A DNA stretch of 48,470 nucleotides from CAYLPJ01 sp964385465. GTDB taxonomy: Bacteria; Planctomycetota; Phycisphaerae; SM23-33. The notes beneath the pieces are model-generated. The model was given only the letters and a program-made list of their open reading frames with translations, had not been told where the DNA came from and made no database searches. Location: positions 1-48,470 of the forward strand of contig CAYLPJ010000052.1 in the NCBI GenBank assembly GCA_964385465.1. The letters run 5' to 3'. The translations under genes and the position numbers were made by a program. This document shows positions 1 to 11,195 of this stretch, piece after piece; positions within the stretch are counted from its first letter, which is position 1, and the number at the start of each line of letters is the position of its first letter.

Positions 1-2680
<2,680 letters not shown>

Positions 2681-2934
2681 CGTTGCGTTTCCTTCGAGTT
2701 CCAGGGGGTTCGAGGTCCGCCTCACGGGCGCCGGACCGTCCTCACACTGCCACGTTCACCCCGGCCGGGGCGCAGGGAGCCACCCCACAGCCGGGAGCCG
2801 GGTATTCTGCACAAACCGTCGCCGCGATGCAACGGTTTTCGGCGCGTCGCGCGCGGCGCCGGGGCCGGCCCGCCGCGGCGCCGGCGCCCGGCGGGGTCGG
2901 CGCCCGGGGTCGCGGAGCGGTTTTTCCTAACTTG

Positions 2935-2962
2935 TTGACACCTCCCGCGCGCCATCTATAAT
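2935..2962 (+). promoter_or_regulatory. Consensus sigma-70-type promoter of the HEAT-repeat gene
   Basis: TTGACA at 2935-2940 and TATAAT at 2957-2962 are separated by 16 bp, so both hexamers match the consensus exactly. Transcription would start near 2969, giving a leader of about 75 bases before the ATG at 3045. The remainder of the 363-base gap between the divergent nifJ and HEAT genes is GC-rich, and I see no further gene and no convincing nifJ promoter in it. Confidence 0.85.
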
Positions 2963-3044
2963 CGCACGCGAAATGTCCAGTGCAGGGCGCCACGGCGCGC
3001 CGTGCGCACGGTGCGCGGTTCCACAGACGAATCTGGGAGATGCC

Positions 3045-5261
3045 ATGGTGACGCAGAAGAAGGGATTCGTTGCAGCGGCATGCATCGGGGCGGTGATCGC
3101 ACTGCTGACCCCGGCGGTTTGGGCACAGGACGCGCCGGCGGCGGACGCCCCCGCGGCGCCGGGCGCCGACGCGACGCCGCGCGACGAGAAGCTCGACGTG
3201 CTCTGGGAGAATCTCGTCCACTACATCCGCCTCGCCCAGGACGAGGCGGCAAGGAGCTTCGGCCAGGCCGTCCTCGACTTCGGCGCCAAGCCCGACGAGG
3301 TCTACGACCTGACCGTCGAGTATCCCGGCTCGGCGACGACCATCGCCCGGGGGCGCAACCTCAAGGGCATGAAGGAGATCGTCGACAAGCTGCTGACGGT
3401 CATCGAGGAGGGCTACCGCATCGAGCGGTCCGACCCCGAGCAGATCCGCAAGTCCATCGACCTGCTCGGCGGGACCCAGCGGGCCTACCTCCGCGGGCGA
3501 GACCGCCTGGTCACCAGCGGCGAGTACGCCGTGCCCCAGTTGCTCCGCACGCTCGAGGACCCCGAAACCAGCAACGCCCTCCGCGAGAAGATCATGATCG
3601 TCCTGCCCATGCTGGGCAAGGAGGCCGTCCTCCCGCTGGCCGCGGCGCTGCAGACCACCGACCCGCAGCTCCGCCAGATCATCGCCAACGCCCTCGGGCG
3701 GATCGAGTACCCCCACGCGCTGCCCCGGCTCAAGGAGCTCCACGACCGCAAGGACCTCCAGCCGCAGACGCGGCGGATCGTCGGCGCGGCCCTGATCGCC
3801 TGCGCCGGCGGGGACAGCCGCATTTTGGACAAGCCCGTCGCACAGCTCGCCTACGACCTCGCCGAGAAGTTCTACTACGTCGCCGACAGCCTCCAGCCCG
3901 ACATCCGAAGCGAGACCGCCAACGTCTGGTACTGGGACGAGGACCTCGACGGGCTGACCTACAAGCCCGTGCCCAGGCAGATCTTCTGCGACCTCTACGC
4001 CATGCGCATGGCCCGGATGACCCTCGATCACGACGCGAAGTTCTACCCCGCCGTCTCCCTCTGGCTGGGCGCCAACGTCAAACGCGAAGTCGACCTGCCC
4101 AAGGGCGCCACCGATCCGACGAAGGAAGCCGACGACCCGCCGGCGCGGTTCTACATGCTCGCCGCCGGCGCCGAATACCAGCAGGACGTCCTCGCCCGCG
4201 CGCTGCGGGACAAGGACTGGCCCGTCGCCGTCGCCGCCATCGAGGCCCTCGGGCGGACCGCCGGGGCCAAGACGCTCGTCCAGCCCGTCGACGGCGGCGC
4301 CCAGCCGCTCGTCGAGGCGCTCAACAGCTCCAACCGCGTCGTCCGCTACTGGGCGGCCGTCTCGCTGGCCTCGGCGCTGCCCAAGCACGAGTTCGCCGGC
4401 CACGAGCTCGTCATGCCCATCCTCTCCGGCGCCCTGCGCCAGACGGGCAAGCAGGCGGCGCTGGTGGTCGCGGCCGACCAGGAGCGGCGGAACGAGCTGA
4501 AGGACGCCGTCCGGGCGCTGGGCTACGAGGTGGTGGACACCGACAACGCCGCCGAGGGCCTCGACGCCGTCCGCAAGCTCGACGGGGTGGAGGTGGCGGT
4601 CTTCTCCAACGATCCCGAGCCGATGACCGGCGTGACCATGGTCCGCCGCGACCCGCTGCTGGCCACCTTGCCGATCGTCATCACCGCCCAGACCGACCGC
4701 TTCCAGATGCTCGCCAGAAACGACGGGCGCATCAGGCTGACCCCGCCGAAGGCCAAGCCCGAGGTCGTCGGCGAGGCCGTCACCGAACTCGTCCAGGCCA
4801 CCACGGGCCAGCCGCTCTCCCCCGAGGAGGCCGGGCAGTGGGCCCAGCGGGCCGCCGAGGCCATCCGCATGCTCGGCCTGACCCGCACGCCGGTCTACGA
4901 CATCGCCCGCACCCGCGGCGTGCTCATCGAGGCGCTCGCCGACGAGCGGGCCAACGTCAAGACCGCCGCTGCCGCCGCCCTGGCCACCATCCCCGGCCCC
5001 GAGGCCCAGCGGGCCATCGCCGACCTCGCGCTGGATTCCGCCATCGACGAGAAGATCCGCGTCGACGCCTTCGAGGCCCTCGACGAGTCCGTCCGGCGCT
5101 TCGGAAACGCCATCGACGACCGCCAGGCACAGGCCATCGTCGATATCGTCGTCAAGGGCGCCGGCCCCGTCCGCATGGCCGCCGCGGAAAACCTCGGCGC
5201 GCTCAGCCTCCCCAGCGAAAAGGTCAAAGACCTCATCCTCACCACGAAGATCGGGCAGTAG
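3045..5261 (+). CDS. Exported HEAT-repeat protein with an internal degenerate receiver-like domain
   Basis: The 738-residue product starts at the ATG at 3045, preceded by GGAG, with a signal peptide (hydrophobic FVAAACIGAVIALLTPAVWA, cleavage expected after AWA near residue 27). The mature part consists of alpha-helical HEAT-like repeats, for example around residues 165-250, 370-460 and 600-735 (LRQIIANALGRIEYPHALPRL, DKDWPVAVAAIEALGR, VKTAAAAALATIPGPEAQRA). Between them, roughly residues 466-590, lies an alternating beta/alpha stretch that reads as a response-regulator receiver fold: QAALVVAADQERR, then VAVFSNDPEPMTG, then LPIVITAQTD. The phosphoacceptor Asp position is Ser and the conserved Lys is lost (RLTPPK), so it should not be phosphorylated. 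HEAT proteins are scaffolds; the function is unknown. It lies 65 bases before a glycosidase gene in the same direction. Confidence 0.85.
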   Translation: MVTQKKGFVAAACIGAVIALLTPAVWAQDAPAADAPAAPGADATPRDEKLDVLWENLVHYIRLAQDEAARSFGQAVLDFGAKPDEVYDLTVEYPGSATTIARGRNLKGMKEIVDKLLTVIEEGYRIERSDPEQIRKSIDLLGGTQRAYLRGRDRLVTSGEYAVPQLLRTLEDPETSNALREKIMIVLPMLGKEAVLPLAAALQTTDPQLRQIIANALGRIEYPHALPRLKELHDRKDLQPQTRRIVGAALIACAGGDSRILDKPVAQLAYDLAEKFYYVADSLQPDIRSETANVWYWDEDLDGLTYKPVPRQIFCDLYAMRMARMTLDHDAKFYPAVSLWLGANVKREVDLPKGATDPTKEADDPPARFYMLAAGAEYQQDVLARALRDKDWPVAVAAIEALGRTAGAKTLVQPVDGGAQPLVEALNSSNRVVRYWAAVSLASALPKHEFAGHELVMPILSGALRQTGKQAALVVAADQERRNELKDAVRALGYEVVDTDNAAEGLDAVRKLDGVEVAVFSNDPEPMTGVTMVRRDPLLATLPIVITAQTDRFQMLARNDGRIRLTPPKAKPEVVGEAVTELVQATTGQPLSPEEAGQWAQRAAEAIRMLGLTRTPVYDIARTRGVLIEALADERANVKTAAAAALATIPGPEAQRAIADLALDSAIDEKIRVDAFEALDESVRRFGNAIDDRQAQAIVDIVVKGAGPVRMAAAENLGALSLPSEKVKDLILTTKIGQ

Positions 5262-5326
5262 GCAAGGCCGCAGGACCGGATTGCCGGGAGACCGGCGGAT
5301 TGGGAGACCGGGAGACCCCGGCGGCG

Positions 5327-7369
5327 ATGACCGACATGCATGCCTTCCCTGTTGCCGCGCTCGTTCTCGGGGCCTTCGCGGCGGCCGTCGCATTCGCCGC
5401 CGACGGCGGCGGAGGCGGGCGCACGCAGAGGCAAGTACTCCTCGACGCCATGAAGCAGCGCCCCGGGGACCCCTGGCCGCGGGGAACCGGGCACGTCCTC
5501 CTCGCCGAGCCGGGCAGCCCACGCACACAGAAGGCGTACCATGAGCCGGGAGGCGGCTTCAGCCCCGCTCCGGGCAGCTTCGGCGTCTCGGTCTGGGTGC
5601 TCGGGGAGGACGCGGACATCCTCACCACCGGCGAGACGATCGCCCTCGAGAGCATCCGGCAGCGCTACGACTGGTCCGGCGAGGCGAACATCCCCGCCAT
5701 TCTCACCGAGACGGACCACTACCGGGCGCGGTGGTCCTGCGAGAGCCCGGGACGCTGGCGACTGAACCTGAGGGGCGCCGGCGAGCCGAGGCGCGACCTG
5801 GCCGTCCTTATCCGCGGCCCCGGCCCGGCCGGGGGGGGCGTCAAGGCGATCCGCTTCGACGGCGGGGCGCTGCTGATCGACCACCGGTGGGTCCTGACGC
5901 CCAGGCCCCTGCCCGAGGCCGTCCATCTCGGCACGGAGGCCGAGAAGGGCTGGACACGCGCCGCCCCGGCCCGCAGGGCCGTGACCGACGACGAGGGCTG
6001 GTGCTACGCCCGGCTGGTCCTGCCCGGCGGGACGGACCTGGAGCTTTCCATTCGCGACACCCAGCCGCAGTTCGCCAGTCCGCTTGCCTTCGCCGACACG
6101 CGCTCGACGGTGTCCTGCGACCTGCCCGACGAGCGGTTCGAGGCCTCGCTGGAGGCCCAGGTGGCGAACCTGATGATGGGCTGCGTCGGGCGACAGACCC
6201 GCCCCGGCGAGCCCACCAACTACCCGCTGGCGTGGGAGCGGGACGGGGCCTGCTCCGTGGTCGCCATGGCCCGCTGCGGGCGGCTGGAGACCGCCCGGGA
6301 CCTGTCCATCTACTTCGCCGAGAACGACTTCTTCGGCGGCTTTGGCGCCGAGGGCGACGCGCCCGGCTCGGCCATCGGGGCGCTGGCGGACGTCGCCGCG
6401 CTGCTGCGGGACCCCGGGTTCGACCGCTTCATCTGGCCGCACGTCCGGCGAAAGGCCGCCATCATCCACGAGATGCTCCACGCCGCCGCACCCGTCGAAA
6501 AGCAGTGGGTCGGGCCCGTGCTGGCGAACGTCGCCGAGCCGCACGTCATCTGCAAGGCCGCCAAGGACGGCGTCATCTACGGCTCGATGGACCATCACTA
6601 CCCGGCGCTCTACATCAACGCCGTGTCCTATCGCGGCATGAGCAGGGCGGCCGGGCTGGCGGACCGCCTGGGCCGGGCCGAGCGGGCACGCGCGTACCGC
6701 CGGACCGCCGAGACGATCCGACAGGGCTGGCGGAGGGCGTTCCACACCGGCGAGGCCGGCAATCCGCGGACCTACATCTCGGGCATCTGGCCGACGTGGG
6801 TCGTCGGGCCGGACTTCCAGCCCTACGCCGACGCGCTGGGGCGGCGCGGCTTCGCCGCCGGCGAGAGCCTCGCCCACCGGCCGAAATGGACGTACTTCAC
6901 CGTCGCCGAGGCACACCAGTGGCTCTTCCTCCGCCGCCCGGAGATCGTCTGGCGGGCCCTGCGGTACTTCTGGGCAAACCAGTGCTCGCCAGGCCTTTAC
7001 ACGTACTGGGAGGGCGACGGGGAAGAGAACAGCTTCGGCATCTGGCCCCGCTACCGCGGCTGGGTCAGGCCGCCCCACGTCACGCCGCACTACTGGACCG
7101 CCGCCGAGATGCTTCTGCTCCAACTGGACATGCTGGCCTGCGTGGACGAGTCCGCCCGCGAGCCGACCCTCGTCCTCGGCGCAGGCGTCCCGAAAGACTG
7201 GGCCCGCCGGCCGATGCGGGTAGACGGCCTGCACACCTCCCTCGGCCGCGTCGCCTGGCGATACGACGGCAGGGCGGAGGTCACCGTCACGATCGCCCCC
7301 CGCCGCACCTGCCACATCCGCCTCGGCCCGTCGTTCCCCGAGCACGTCAAGGTTACGGTCAACCCGTAG
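5327..7369 (+). CDS. Exported six-hairpin (alpha/alpha-barrel) glycosidase-like protein
   Basis: The product is about 680 residues. Start candidates are ATG 5327 and ATG 5336, three codons later; both precede a signal peptide (FPVAALVLGAFAAAVAFA). The first third is beta-rich with aromatic motifs. From about residue 270 the sequence looks like an alpha/alpha-barrel glycosidase: NYPLAWERDGACSVVAMARC, FFGGFGAEGDAPGSAIGALA, GVIYGSMDHHYPALYINAVS and a late EGDGEENSFGIWPRY segment that could supply an acidic catalytic residue. A short beta-rich tail follows. I cannot assign a GH family or substrate. The 65-base gap from the HEAT gene holds three copies of GGGAGACC (near 5286, 5302 and 5310). A regulatory HEAT partner and a secreted glycan enzyme in tandem may belong to one transcript. 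Confidence 0.6.
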   Translation: MTDMHAFPVAALVLGAFAAAVAFAADGGGGGRTQRQVLLDAMKQRPGDPWPRGTGHVLLAEPGSPRTQKAYHEPGGGFSPAPGSFGVSVWVLGEDADILTTGETIALESIRQRYDWSGEANIPAILTETDHYRARWSCESPGRWRLNLRGAGEPRRDLAVLIRGPGPAGGGVKAIRFDGGALLIDHRWVLTPRPLPEAVHLGTEAEKGWTRAAPARRAVTDDEGWCYARLVLPGGTDLELSIRDTQPQFASPLAFADTRSTVSCDLPDERFEASLEAQVANLMMGCVGRQTRPGEPTNYPLAWERDGACSVVAMARCGRLETARDLSIYFAENDFFGGFGAEGDAPGSAIGALADVAALLRDPGFDRFIWPHVRRKAAIIHEMLHAAAPVEKQWVGPVLANVAEPHVICKAAKDGVIYGSMDHHYPALYINAVSYRGMSRAAGLADRLGRAERARAYRRTAETIRQGWRRAFHTGEAGNPRTYISGIWPTWVVGPDFQPYADALGRRGFAAGESLAHRPKWTYFTVAEAHQWLFLRRPEIVWRALRYFWANQCSPGLYTYWEGDGEENSFGIWPRYRGWVRPPHVTPHYWTAAEMLLLQLDMLACVDESAREPTLVLGAGVPKDWARRPMRVDGLHTSLGRVAWRYDGRAEVTVTIAPRRTCHIRLGPSFPEHVKVTVNP

Positions 7370-7384
7370 GCAGCGCCGGCGTTC

Positions 7385-7573
7385 TCATCCGTACCGCCGT
7401 CGCCACCAGGAGACGGCGGCGACGATGGCGATGCTGAGACAGAGCGCACAGAGGGAGTTGGGCAGCGGCGAATCCTCGACGGGCTCGATGCCCCCGAGCT
7501 CCATCAGCAGGACGAAGACGCCCGTCAGGAGCGCCACGGCCGCGATGGTCGGGTTGAAGTGTCTGTAGCTCAT
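7385..7573 (-). CDS. Small two-helix membrane protein, hypothetical
   Basis: A 62-residue frame starting MSYRHFNPTIAAVALLTGVF has two clear hydrophobic segments (about residues 9-25 and 40-55) separated by an acidic loop (GGIEPVEDSPLPN), and ends in a basic WWRRRYG tail, as expected for a small inner-membrane protein with the tail in the cytoplasm. It is convergent with the glycosidase gene, 15 bases away. No strong ribosome site precedes the ATG, and a longer version starting further upstream is possible but has unnatural arginine/glycine-rich sequence. No family was recognised. Confidence 0.5.
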   Translation of the reverse strand: MSYRHFNPTIAAVALLTGVFVLLMELGGIEPVEDSPLPNSLCALCLSIAIVAAVSWWRRRYG

Positions 7574-7971
7574 CCCGCACTGTTCGCCGAACGCATGAGG
7601 TCCGTCGTGCGAAGTCCCGTTCCGTCGTGCAGCCAGGCGGCCACCACCAGCCACACGAGCCGAGAGGGCGATGGCCCCCATGGGTGCACGCCGAAGGCGG
7701 CTCTTGGCGACCTCGCTTAACCGATCCGTCAAGCTCCGTCAAGCCGATCATCGCCTCGGTCTCACGGCCGCTACGGCGGCCGCGTATCCGGCAGCGGGGT
7801 GGATTCCGGGGCCCTGCGCTGTGCTTCGATCGCATCCGACGCGAGCCGGAGGCGGGATTGCGCTGGCATGGGCCTCCGGAATGCGGCAGAATCGTCCGAG
7901 GTTGGTGCAGATGGTCCCTTCCGATGCGGGAGGAACATCCGAAGAGACAACCGGAAAGAGAGCGAGAGAAG
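7574..7971. other. 398-base intergenic stretch with a tandem 10-mer
   Basis: No gene is convincing here. The clearest structure is an exact tandem repeat of TCCGTCAAGC at 7725-7734 and 7735-7744. A 10-bp period places both copies on the same face of the helix, as in a binding site for a regulator of the DUF1080 gene that starts at 7972. I found no well-formed sigma-70 promoter. Confidence 0.4.
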
Positions 7972-8799
7972 ATGAAGAGCATGTCATCACTTGGCCTGAT
8001 CGCGGCCGTGGCCGCGCTCGCCTGCACCCCGTGCCTGCGGGCGGCAGAATCGTCGGCGAAGAAGGACGGCAAGACGCCGAAGGGGTATGACAAGACCAAG
8101 GACGTGGGTGCCCCGCCGCCCAAGGGCGCAGACGTGCCGTTCGACGGCACGAAGAAGTCCATCGAGGAGAACTGGGAGATGTGGCCCAAGGCGGACATGA
8201 AGATCACATGGCGCCTGGCTGAAAGCCCCACGGACGACGGCAACACGCTGATGACCAACGGCGGCAAGAGGTGGGGGACCCACGACCTGGTCACGAAGAA
8301 GAAGTACACCGACTTCGAAGGTCACGTCGACTTCGTGCTGATGGGCAAGCGCGGCGACGACCGCGTCGAGGGGTACTCCAACAGCGGCGTGTACTTGCAG
8401 AACCGGTACGAGATCCAGATCGAGTCGCCCAAGAGCAAGAAGGACGTGGCCAACCCGACCGAATGGAAGATCGGCGGACACGGCATCGGCGCGATCATCG
8501 GCGAGCGTCCGCCGGACAGGAATGCCTGGCGGCCCAACGGGCAATGGCACGCGTTCCATTTCGTCTTCAAAGCCGCCCGCTGGAAAGGCAAGAAGTGCGT
8601 CGCACCGGCACGCACAACCGTCTGGTGGAACGGCGTCAAAATACATGACAATGTCGCCATCAAGTTCGTCAACGGCGGCATCAAGGTGGGGCCGAGCCCG
8701 GGGGGGCTCAAGCTCCAGGAGCACGGCCAGGATGTGCGCTTTCGCAACATCTGGATCCAGGAAGCCAGGACGCCCAAGAAGGATTCCGGCGGCAAGTGA
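7972..8799 (+). CDS. Exported DUF1080 (3-keto-disaccharide hydrolase-like) protein
   Basis: The 275-residue protein starts at ATG 7972 with a GAGAGAAG ribosome site and a signal peptide (MKSMSSLGLIAAVAALACTP). The body matches the DUF1080 concanavalin-like fold that is abundant in Planctomycetota: FDGTKKSIEENWEMW near the N-terminus, TDFEGHVDFVLMGK, the hallmark NSGVYLQNRYEIQI, then GQWHAFHFVFKAARW, NGVKIHDN and a final VRFRNIWIQE strand. Some members hydrolyse 3-keto-glucosides and others only bind carbohydrate. Export to the periplasm is expected. Neighbours are not co-directional, so it is probably monocistronic. Family assignment is firm; the exact substrate is unknown. Confidence 0.87.
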   Translation: MKSMSSLGLIAAVAALACTPCLRAAESSAKKDGKTPKGYDKTKDVGAPPPKGADVPFDGTKKSIEENWEMWPKADMKITWRLAESPTDDGNTLMTNGGKRWGTHDLVTKKKYTDFEGHVDFVLMGKRGDDRVEGYSNSGVYLQNRYEIQIESPKSKKDVANPTEWKIGGHGIGAIIGERPPDRNAWRPNGQWHAFHFVFKAARWKGKKCVAPARTTVWWNGVKIHDNVAIKFVNGGIKVGPSPGGLKLQEHGQDVRFRNIWIQEARTPKKDSGGK

Positions 8800-8820
8800 A
8801 GCAGGACGGAACCCGGGCAG

Positions 8821-8842
8821 CCGCTCGGGCGGCAGCGAGCGG
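8821..8842 (+). terminator. Stem-loop after the DUF1080 gene, terminator-like without T tract
   Basis: A perfect 7-bp inverted repeat, CCGCTCG at 8821-8827 and CGAGCGG at 8836-8842 around an 8-base loop, lies 22 bases past the stop codon. No run of T follows, so intrinsic termination would be inefficient; it could instead be a 3'-end stabilising hairpin. Confidence 0.35.
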
Positions 8843-9130
8843 AACCTCCACGGCGACGGCCCGGGCGCCTGCCGCAAGCCATCCCGGTGTCTGTACATGC
8901 ATGCCCCGAAAAGCGCCTACGGGTTGGCGCGTACGTCTGGTGCGCTTGCGGGCGGTCAGTGACATTCAACGGCGTTGGAGGGCGTGCGGCGACCGCGATC
9001 ACGCCGGTTGGCAGGCCTCGACCAGGCGGGAGCTCTCGCGGCGTGGGCAGGCGTGTCGCCCTGTGACACGGCACGTCGCGTAGCGATTGCGACGGGCGCC
9101 GCCTGTCGCCTGCCGCCGGTGGCACCGGAA

Positions 9131-9180
9131 CCCCCACGACCTGCGGCCACCGCCTCGGTTTCCGTGGGGGCTCTTCGAGG
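9131..9180 (-). terminator. Stem-loop downstream of the Dabb lipoprotein gene
   Basis: CCCCCACG at 9131-9138 and CGTGGGGG at 9173-9180 form a perfect 8-bp stem. On the minus strand it lies about 75 bases past the stop of the lipoprotein gene, and its 34-base loop has a further ACCG/CGGT pairing. Only a short TT follows on the minus strand, so it is a weak intrinsic terminator candidate. Confidence 0.4.
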
Positions 9181-9254
9181 ACGCGCGTGCCGCCCCGGAG
9201 GCGCGCACGGCTCGTTCCGCGGGCGTCCGGGGCGTCGCGGAGGCGGCGGAGGGG

Positions 9255-9656
9255 TCAGTTCTGCGCGTAGTAGTCGATGACCAGGACCTTCTCCATGTGG
9301 GGCTTCATGAACTCGACGAAGGCCTTGTGGGCCGGGTGAGGCAGGTAGGCGGCGCGGGCGTCGGCGTTGTCGAAGGTGACGAGGAAGGCGTGGGTGAAGC
9401 CGTCGGCGAGGCCCTCGACGCTGACGTCGGTGCCCCACTCGAAGCCGGCGATCTCGGGGATCTCGGCCGGGAGGGCGCGGAACTTGTCCTCGATCGCGGC
9501 GACGGTCTCCGGCGGGGTGTCGGGCTTCCAGGCGAAGAGGACGACGTGGCGGAGCTTGCCGAGCTGCGGCGTGGAGGCGCCCGCGTCGATTCCGCCGTTG
9601 GCGCAACCGAGGCAGGCGGCGGCGAGCAGACAGGCCAGGAGGATGAGCTTGGTCAC
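9255..9656 (-). CDS. Lipoprotein with stress-responsive alpha/beta-barrel (Dabb) domain
   Basis: The 133-residue product uses a GTG start at 9656, chosen because AAAGGAG lies seven bases upstream and the following residues form a lipoprotein signal peptide (TKLILLACLLAAACLGCANG). The lipidated cysteine is either that of LAAAC or that of LGC. The rest is a Dabb domain: LRHVVLFAWKPDTPPETVAAI, FRALPAEIPEIAGFEWGTDV, HAFLVTFDNADARAAYLPHP and AFVEFMKPHMEKVLVIDYYA. Dabb proteins are small dimeric ferredoxin-like folds whose biochemical role is mostly unknown. Lipid anchoring in the envelope is inferred from the N-terminus. The gene has its own promoter at 9720-9748 and is probably monocistronic. Confidence 0.85.
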   Translation of the reverse strand: MTKLILLACLLAAACLGCANGGIDAGASTPQLGKLRHVVLFAWKPDTPPETVAAIEDKFRALPAEIPEIAGFEWGTDVSVEGLADGFTHAFLVTFDNADARAAYLPHPAHKAFVEFMKPHMEKVLVIDYYAQN

Positions 9657-9719
9657 GAGGTGCTCCTTTCGAATGCTGTCGGCGGCCCCGCCGACGACGC
9701 CCGCGGCGGGTCGAGCCGG

Positions 9720-9748
9720 ATCATAGCGCGCGGCGGCGGGGGTGTCCA
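9720..9748 (-). promoter_or_regulatory. Sigma-70-type promoter of the Dabb lipoprotein gene
   Basis: On the minus strand TGGACA (9743-9748) and TATGAT (9720-9725) are 17 bp apart, each with one mismatch to consensus. The expected start near 9713 gives a leader of about 57 bases that includes the AAAGGAG ribosome site. Confidence 0.65.
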
Positions 9749-10080
9749 CGGTCGGTTCCGGCCGAGAGGTCGGTCGGCCTCGGATATCGCCACGCCGTCT
9801 CGCGGACCCGGGATCGAGCTTCGGGGAACGCGGGCAAGGCGGATGTGGATGGTGGGCCTGTACGGTATGCAGGGTGTGCGAGGATCAAGCGGAATACGCG
9901 GCCTGCGACCTTTGATATGGAAAACCTGATATTTGAGATTTCCCGGCGAAGGCCCGGGGACCCGGCGGCCGGGCTGGGACGGGGGGCGAAGGCGTGTCCA
10001 CCCCTGTCCACCCTGTCCACCCGGCCCCCGGGGCGGACAGGGCGGGATAGGCTATAAGTAACTTTTACATATTAAGTTAC

Positions 10081-10099
10081 AAAAACAGATGCGATCTGT
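10081..10099 (-). terminator. Probable intrinsic terminator of the kinase/receiver/GGDEF operon
   Basis: On the minus strand the hairpin ACAGAT-CGC-ATCTGT (10099 down to 10085) is followed directly by a T run (10084-10081), about 70 bases past the GGDEF stop codon. A second hairpin, TGTCCAC/GTGGACA between 10099 and 10123, lies just before it. The stem is short, so efficiency is uncertain. Confidence 0.5.
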
Positions 10100-10169
10100 G
10101 TCCACTGTACTGAAGGGTGGACAGAACTGACACATCGGGTATTGGACGTGCCCGGGGGGGGCGGGGTGG

Positions 10170-11195
10170 TCAGGCGGTCTCGGCGCTGTGGCTGAAGGGG
10201 ACGACGCGGTCCTTGCCGTCGGCCTTGGCGGCGTAGAGGGCGCGGTCTGCCATGGAGACGAGCCCGTCGGCGCTGGTGGGCTGATCGGCGGCGATGGAGG
10301 CGATGCCGATCGAGAGGCTGACCGCCCGGGAGAAGTTGCTCATCCGGCGGATGCGGATGGCGAGGTCGTCCCGCAGGCGTCGTGCGACGCCGAGGGCCTC
10401 CTCGCGGGCGGTGTGGGGCAGCAGCAGGACGAACTCGTCGCCGCCGTAGCGGGCGGCGGTGTCGCTGCGGCGGAGCATCGAGCGGATCACCTCGGCGGTG
10501 GCGACCAGCACGCGGTCGCCGAACTGGTGACCGAGGGCGTCGTTGAGTTGCTTGTAGTGGTCCAGGTCGCACATGCAGCAGGACAGGTCGTGCCCGTACC
10601 GCACCGCCTCGCTGAACTGCCGCTCGAGCTCCTCGGCGAACCGCCGGCGGTTGGCCAGGCCCGTCAGGTGGTCGCTGTCGGCCATCTCGCGAAGGCGGTC
10701 GAGCGAGTCCTCCAGTTGTTTGTTCTTGACGCGGAGCTCCTCGAGCATCAGCTCCAGCTTGCGGCGGAGCTCGGCGTTCTCCCTCTGCATCCGGTGCTGG
10801 CGGATCGACTTGCCGATCACCACCGGGATGGTGAACAGGTAGTCGCCCATCTTGACCACGTAGTCCTGCGCGCCGCGCTGGATCGCCTCGGCCGCGAGGG
10901 CGGAGTTGTTCTCCCCGGTCACGAAGATCACCGGCAGGTCCGCCTGGCGGAGGACCTGCCCCAGCAGGTCCAGCCCCTCGCCGTCGGGCAGGTTGTAGTC
11001 CAGCAGGATCACGTCGAAGGCCGCCAGGTCCGTCGCGAGGCACTCGGCGGCGGTCCCGGCGGTGGCGATCCTCGCCTCGGCGGGGGCGTAGTGGATGGTC
11101 AGCGCCTCGCGGATCAGCTCGCGCTGGTCGGGGTCGTCCTCGACGATCAGGATCGCCGGGGCGCGGTCGGCGGTGTCGGGTGCGGGGTCGATCAT
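10170..11195 (-). CDS. Receiver-GGDEF diguanylate cyclase
   Basis: The 341-residue protein joins an N-terminal receiver domain (acidic pocket ILIVEDDPDQ, phosphoacceptor Asp66 in VILLDYNLPDGEG, Lys115) through a helical coiled-coil linker (about 135-170) to a GGDEF domain. The active-site motif is GGDEF at 251-255, and an inhibitory I-site RRSD lies exactly five residues before it, so it should make c-di-GMP from two GTP and be product-inhibited. The ATG at 11195 was chosen over the one at 11201 because it overlaps the TGA of the preceding receiver gene (ATGA) and has GGAGG at a better distance. It is the last gene of a three-gene phosphorelay operon, so phosphorylation by that kinase is the likely input. 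Confidence 0.93.
   Translation of the reverse strand: MIDPAPDTADRAPAILIVEDDPDQRELIREALTIHYAPAEARIATAGTAAECLATDLAAFDVILLDYNLPDGEGLDLLGQVLRQADLPVIFVTGENNSALAAEAIQRGAQDYVVKMGDYLFTIPVVIGKSIRQHRMQRENAELRRKLELMLEELRVKNKQLEDSLDRLREMADSDHLTGLANRRRFAEELERQFSEAVRYGHDLSCCMCDLDHYKQLNDALGHQFGDRVLVATAEVIRSMLRRSDTAARYGGDEFVLLLPHTAREEALGVARRLRDDLAIRIRRMSNFSRAVSLSIGIASIAADQPTSADGLVSMADRALYAAKADGKDRVVPFSHSAETA

Larger units (their letters stand above)
8800..9254. other. 455-base convergent gap, no gene seen
   Basis: The stretch lies between the DUF1080 gene and the Dabb lipoprotein gene, which converge. It holds two stem-loops (8821-8842 and 9131-9180) and otherwise GC-rich sequence whose reading frames are arginine- and glycine-rich and look like noise. 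Confidence 0.5.
9657..10169. other. 513-base intergenic stretch rich in inverted repeats
   Basis: No gene is supported. The right half contains a period-9 to -10 repeat of GTCCACC (9996-10022), an inverted copy GGGTGGACAG at 10115-10124, a GTAACTT/AAGTTAC palindrome at 10058-10080 in an AT-rich patch, and a terminator for the signalling operon. The left half holds the promoter of the Dabb gene. Confidence 0.5.

Noticed and set aside
3002..5326. An open frame joining the HEAT region to the glycosidase in one reading frame
   Set aside because: In the HEAT part that frame is arginine/proline-rich noise; the glycosidase begins with its own signal peptide at 5327 or 5336.
2742..5528. A 928-codon open frame on the minus strand opposite the HEAT gene, and similar long frames opposite most genes
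   Set aside because: High-GC DNA leaves antisense frames open. This one lacks domains and ribosome sites and lies opposite a gene with signal peptide and repeats.
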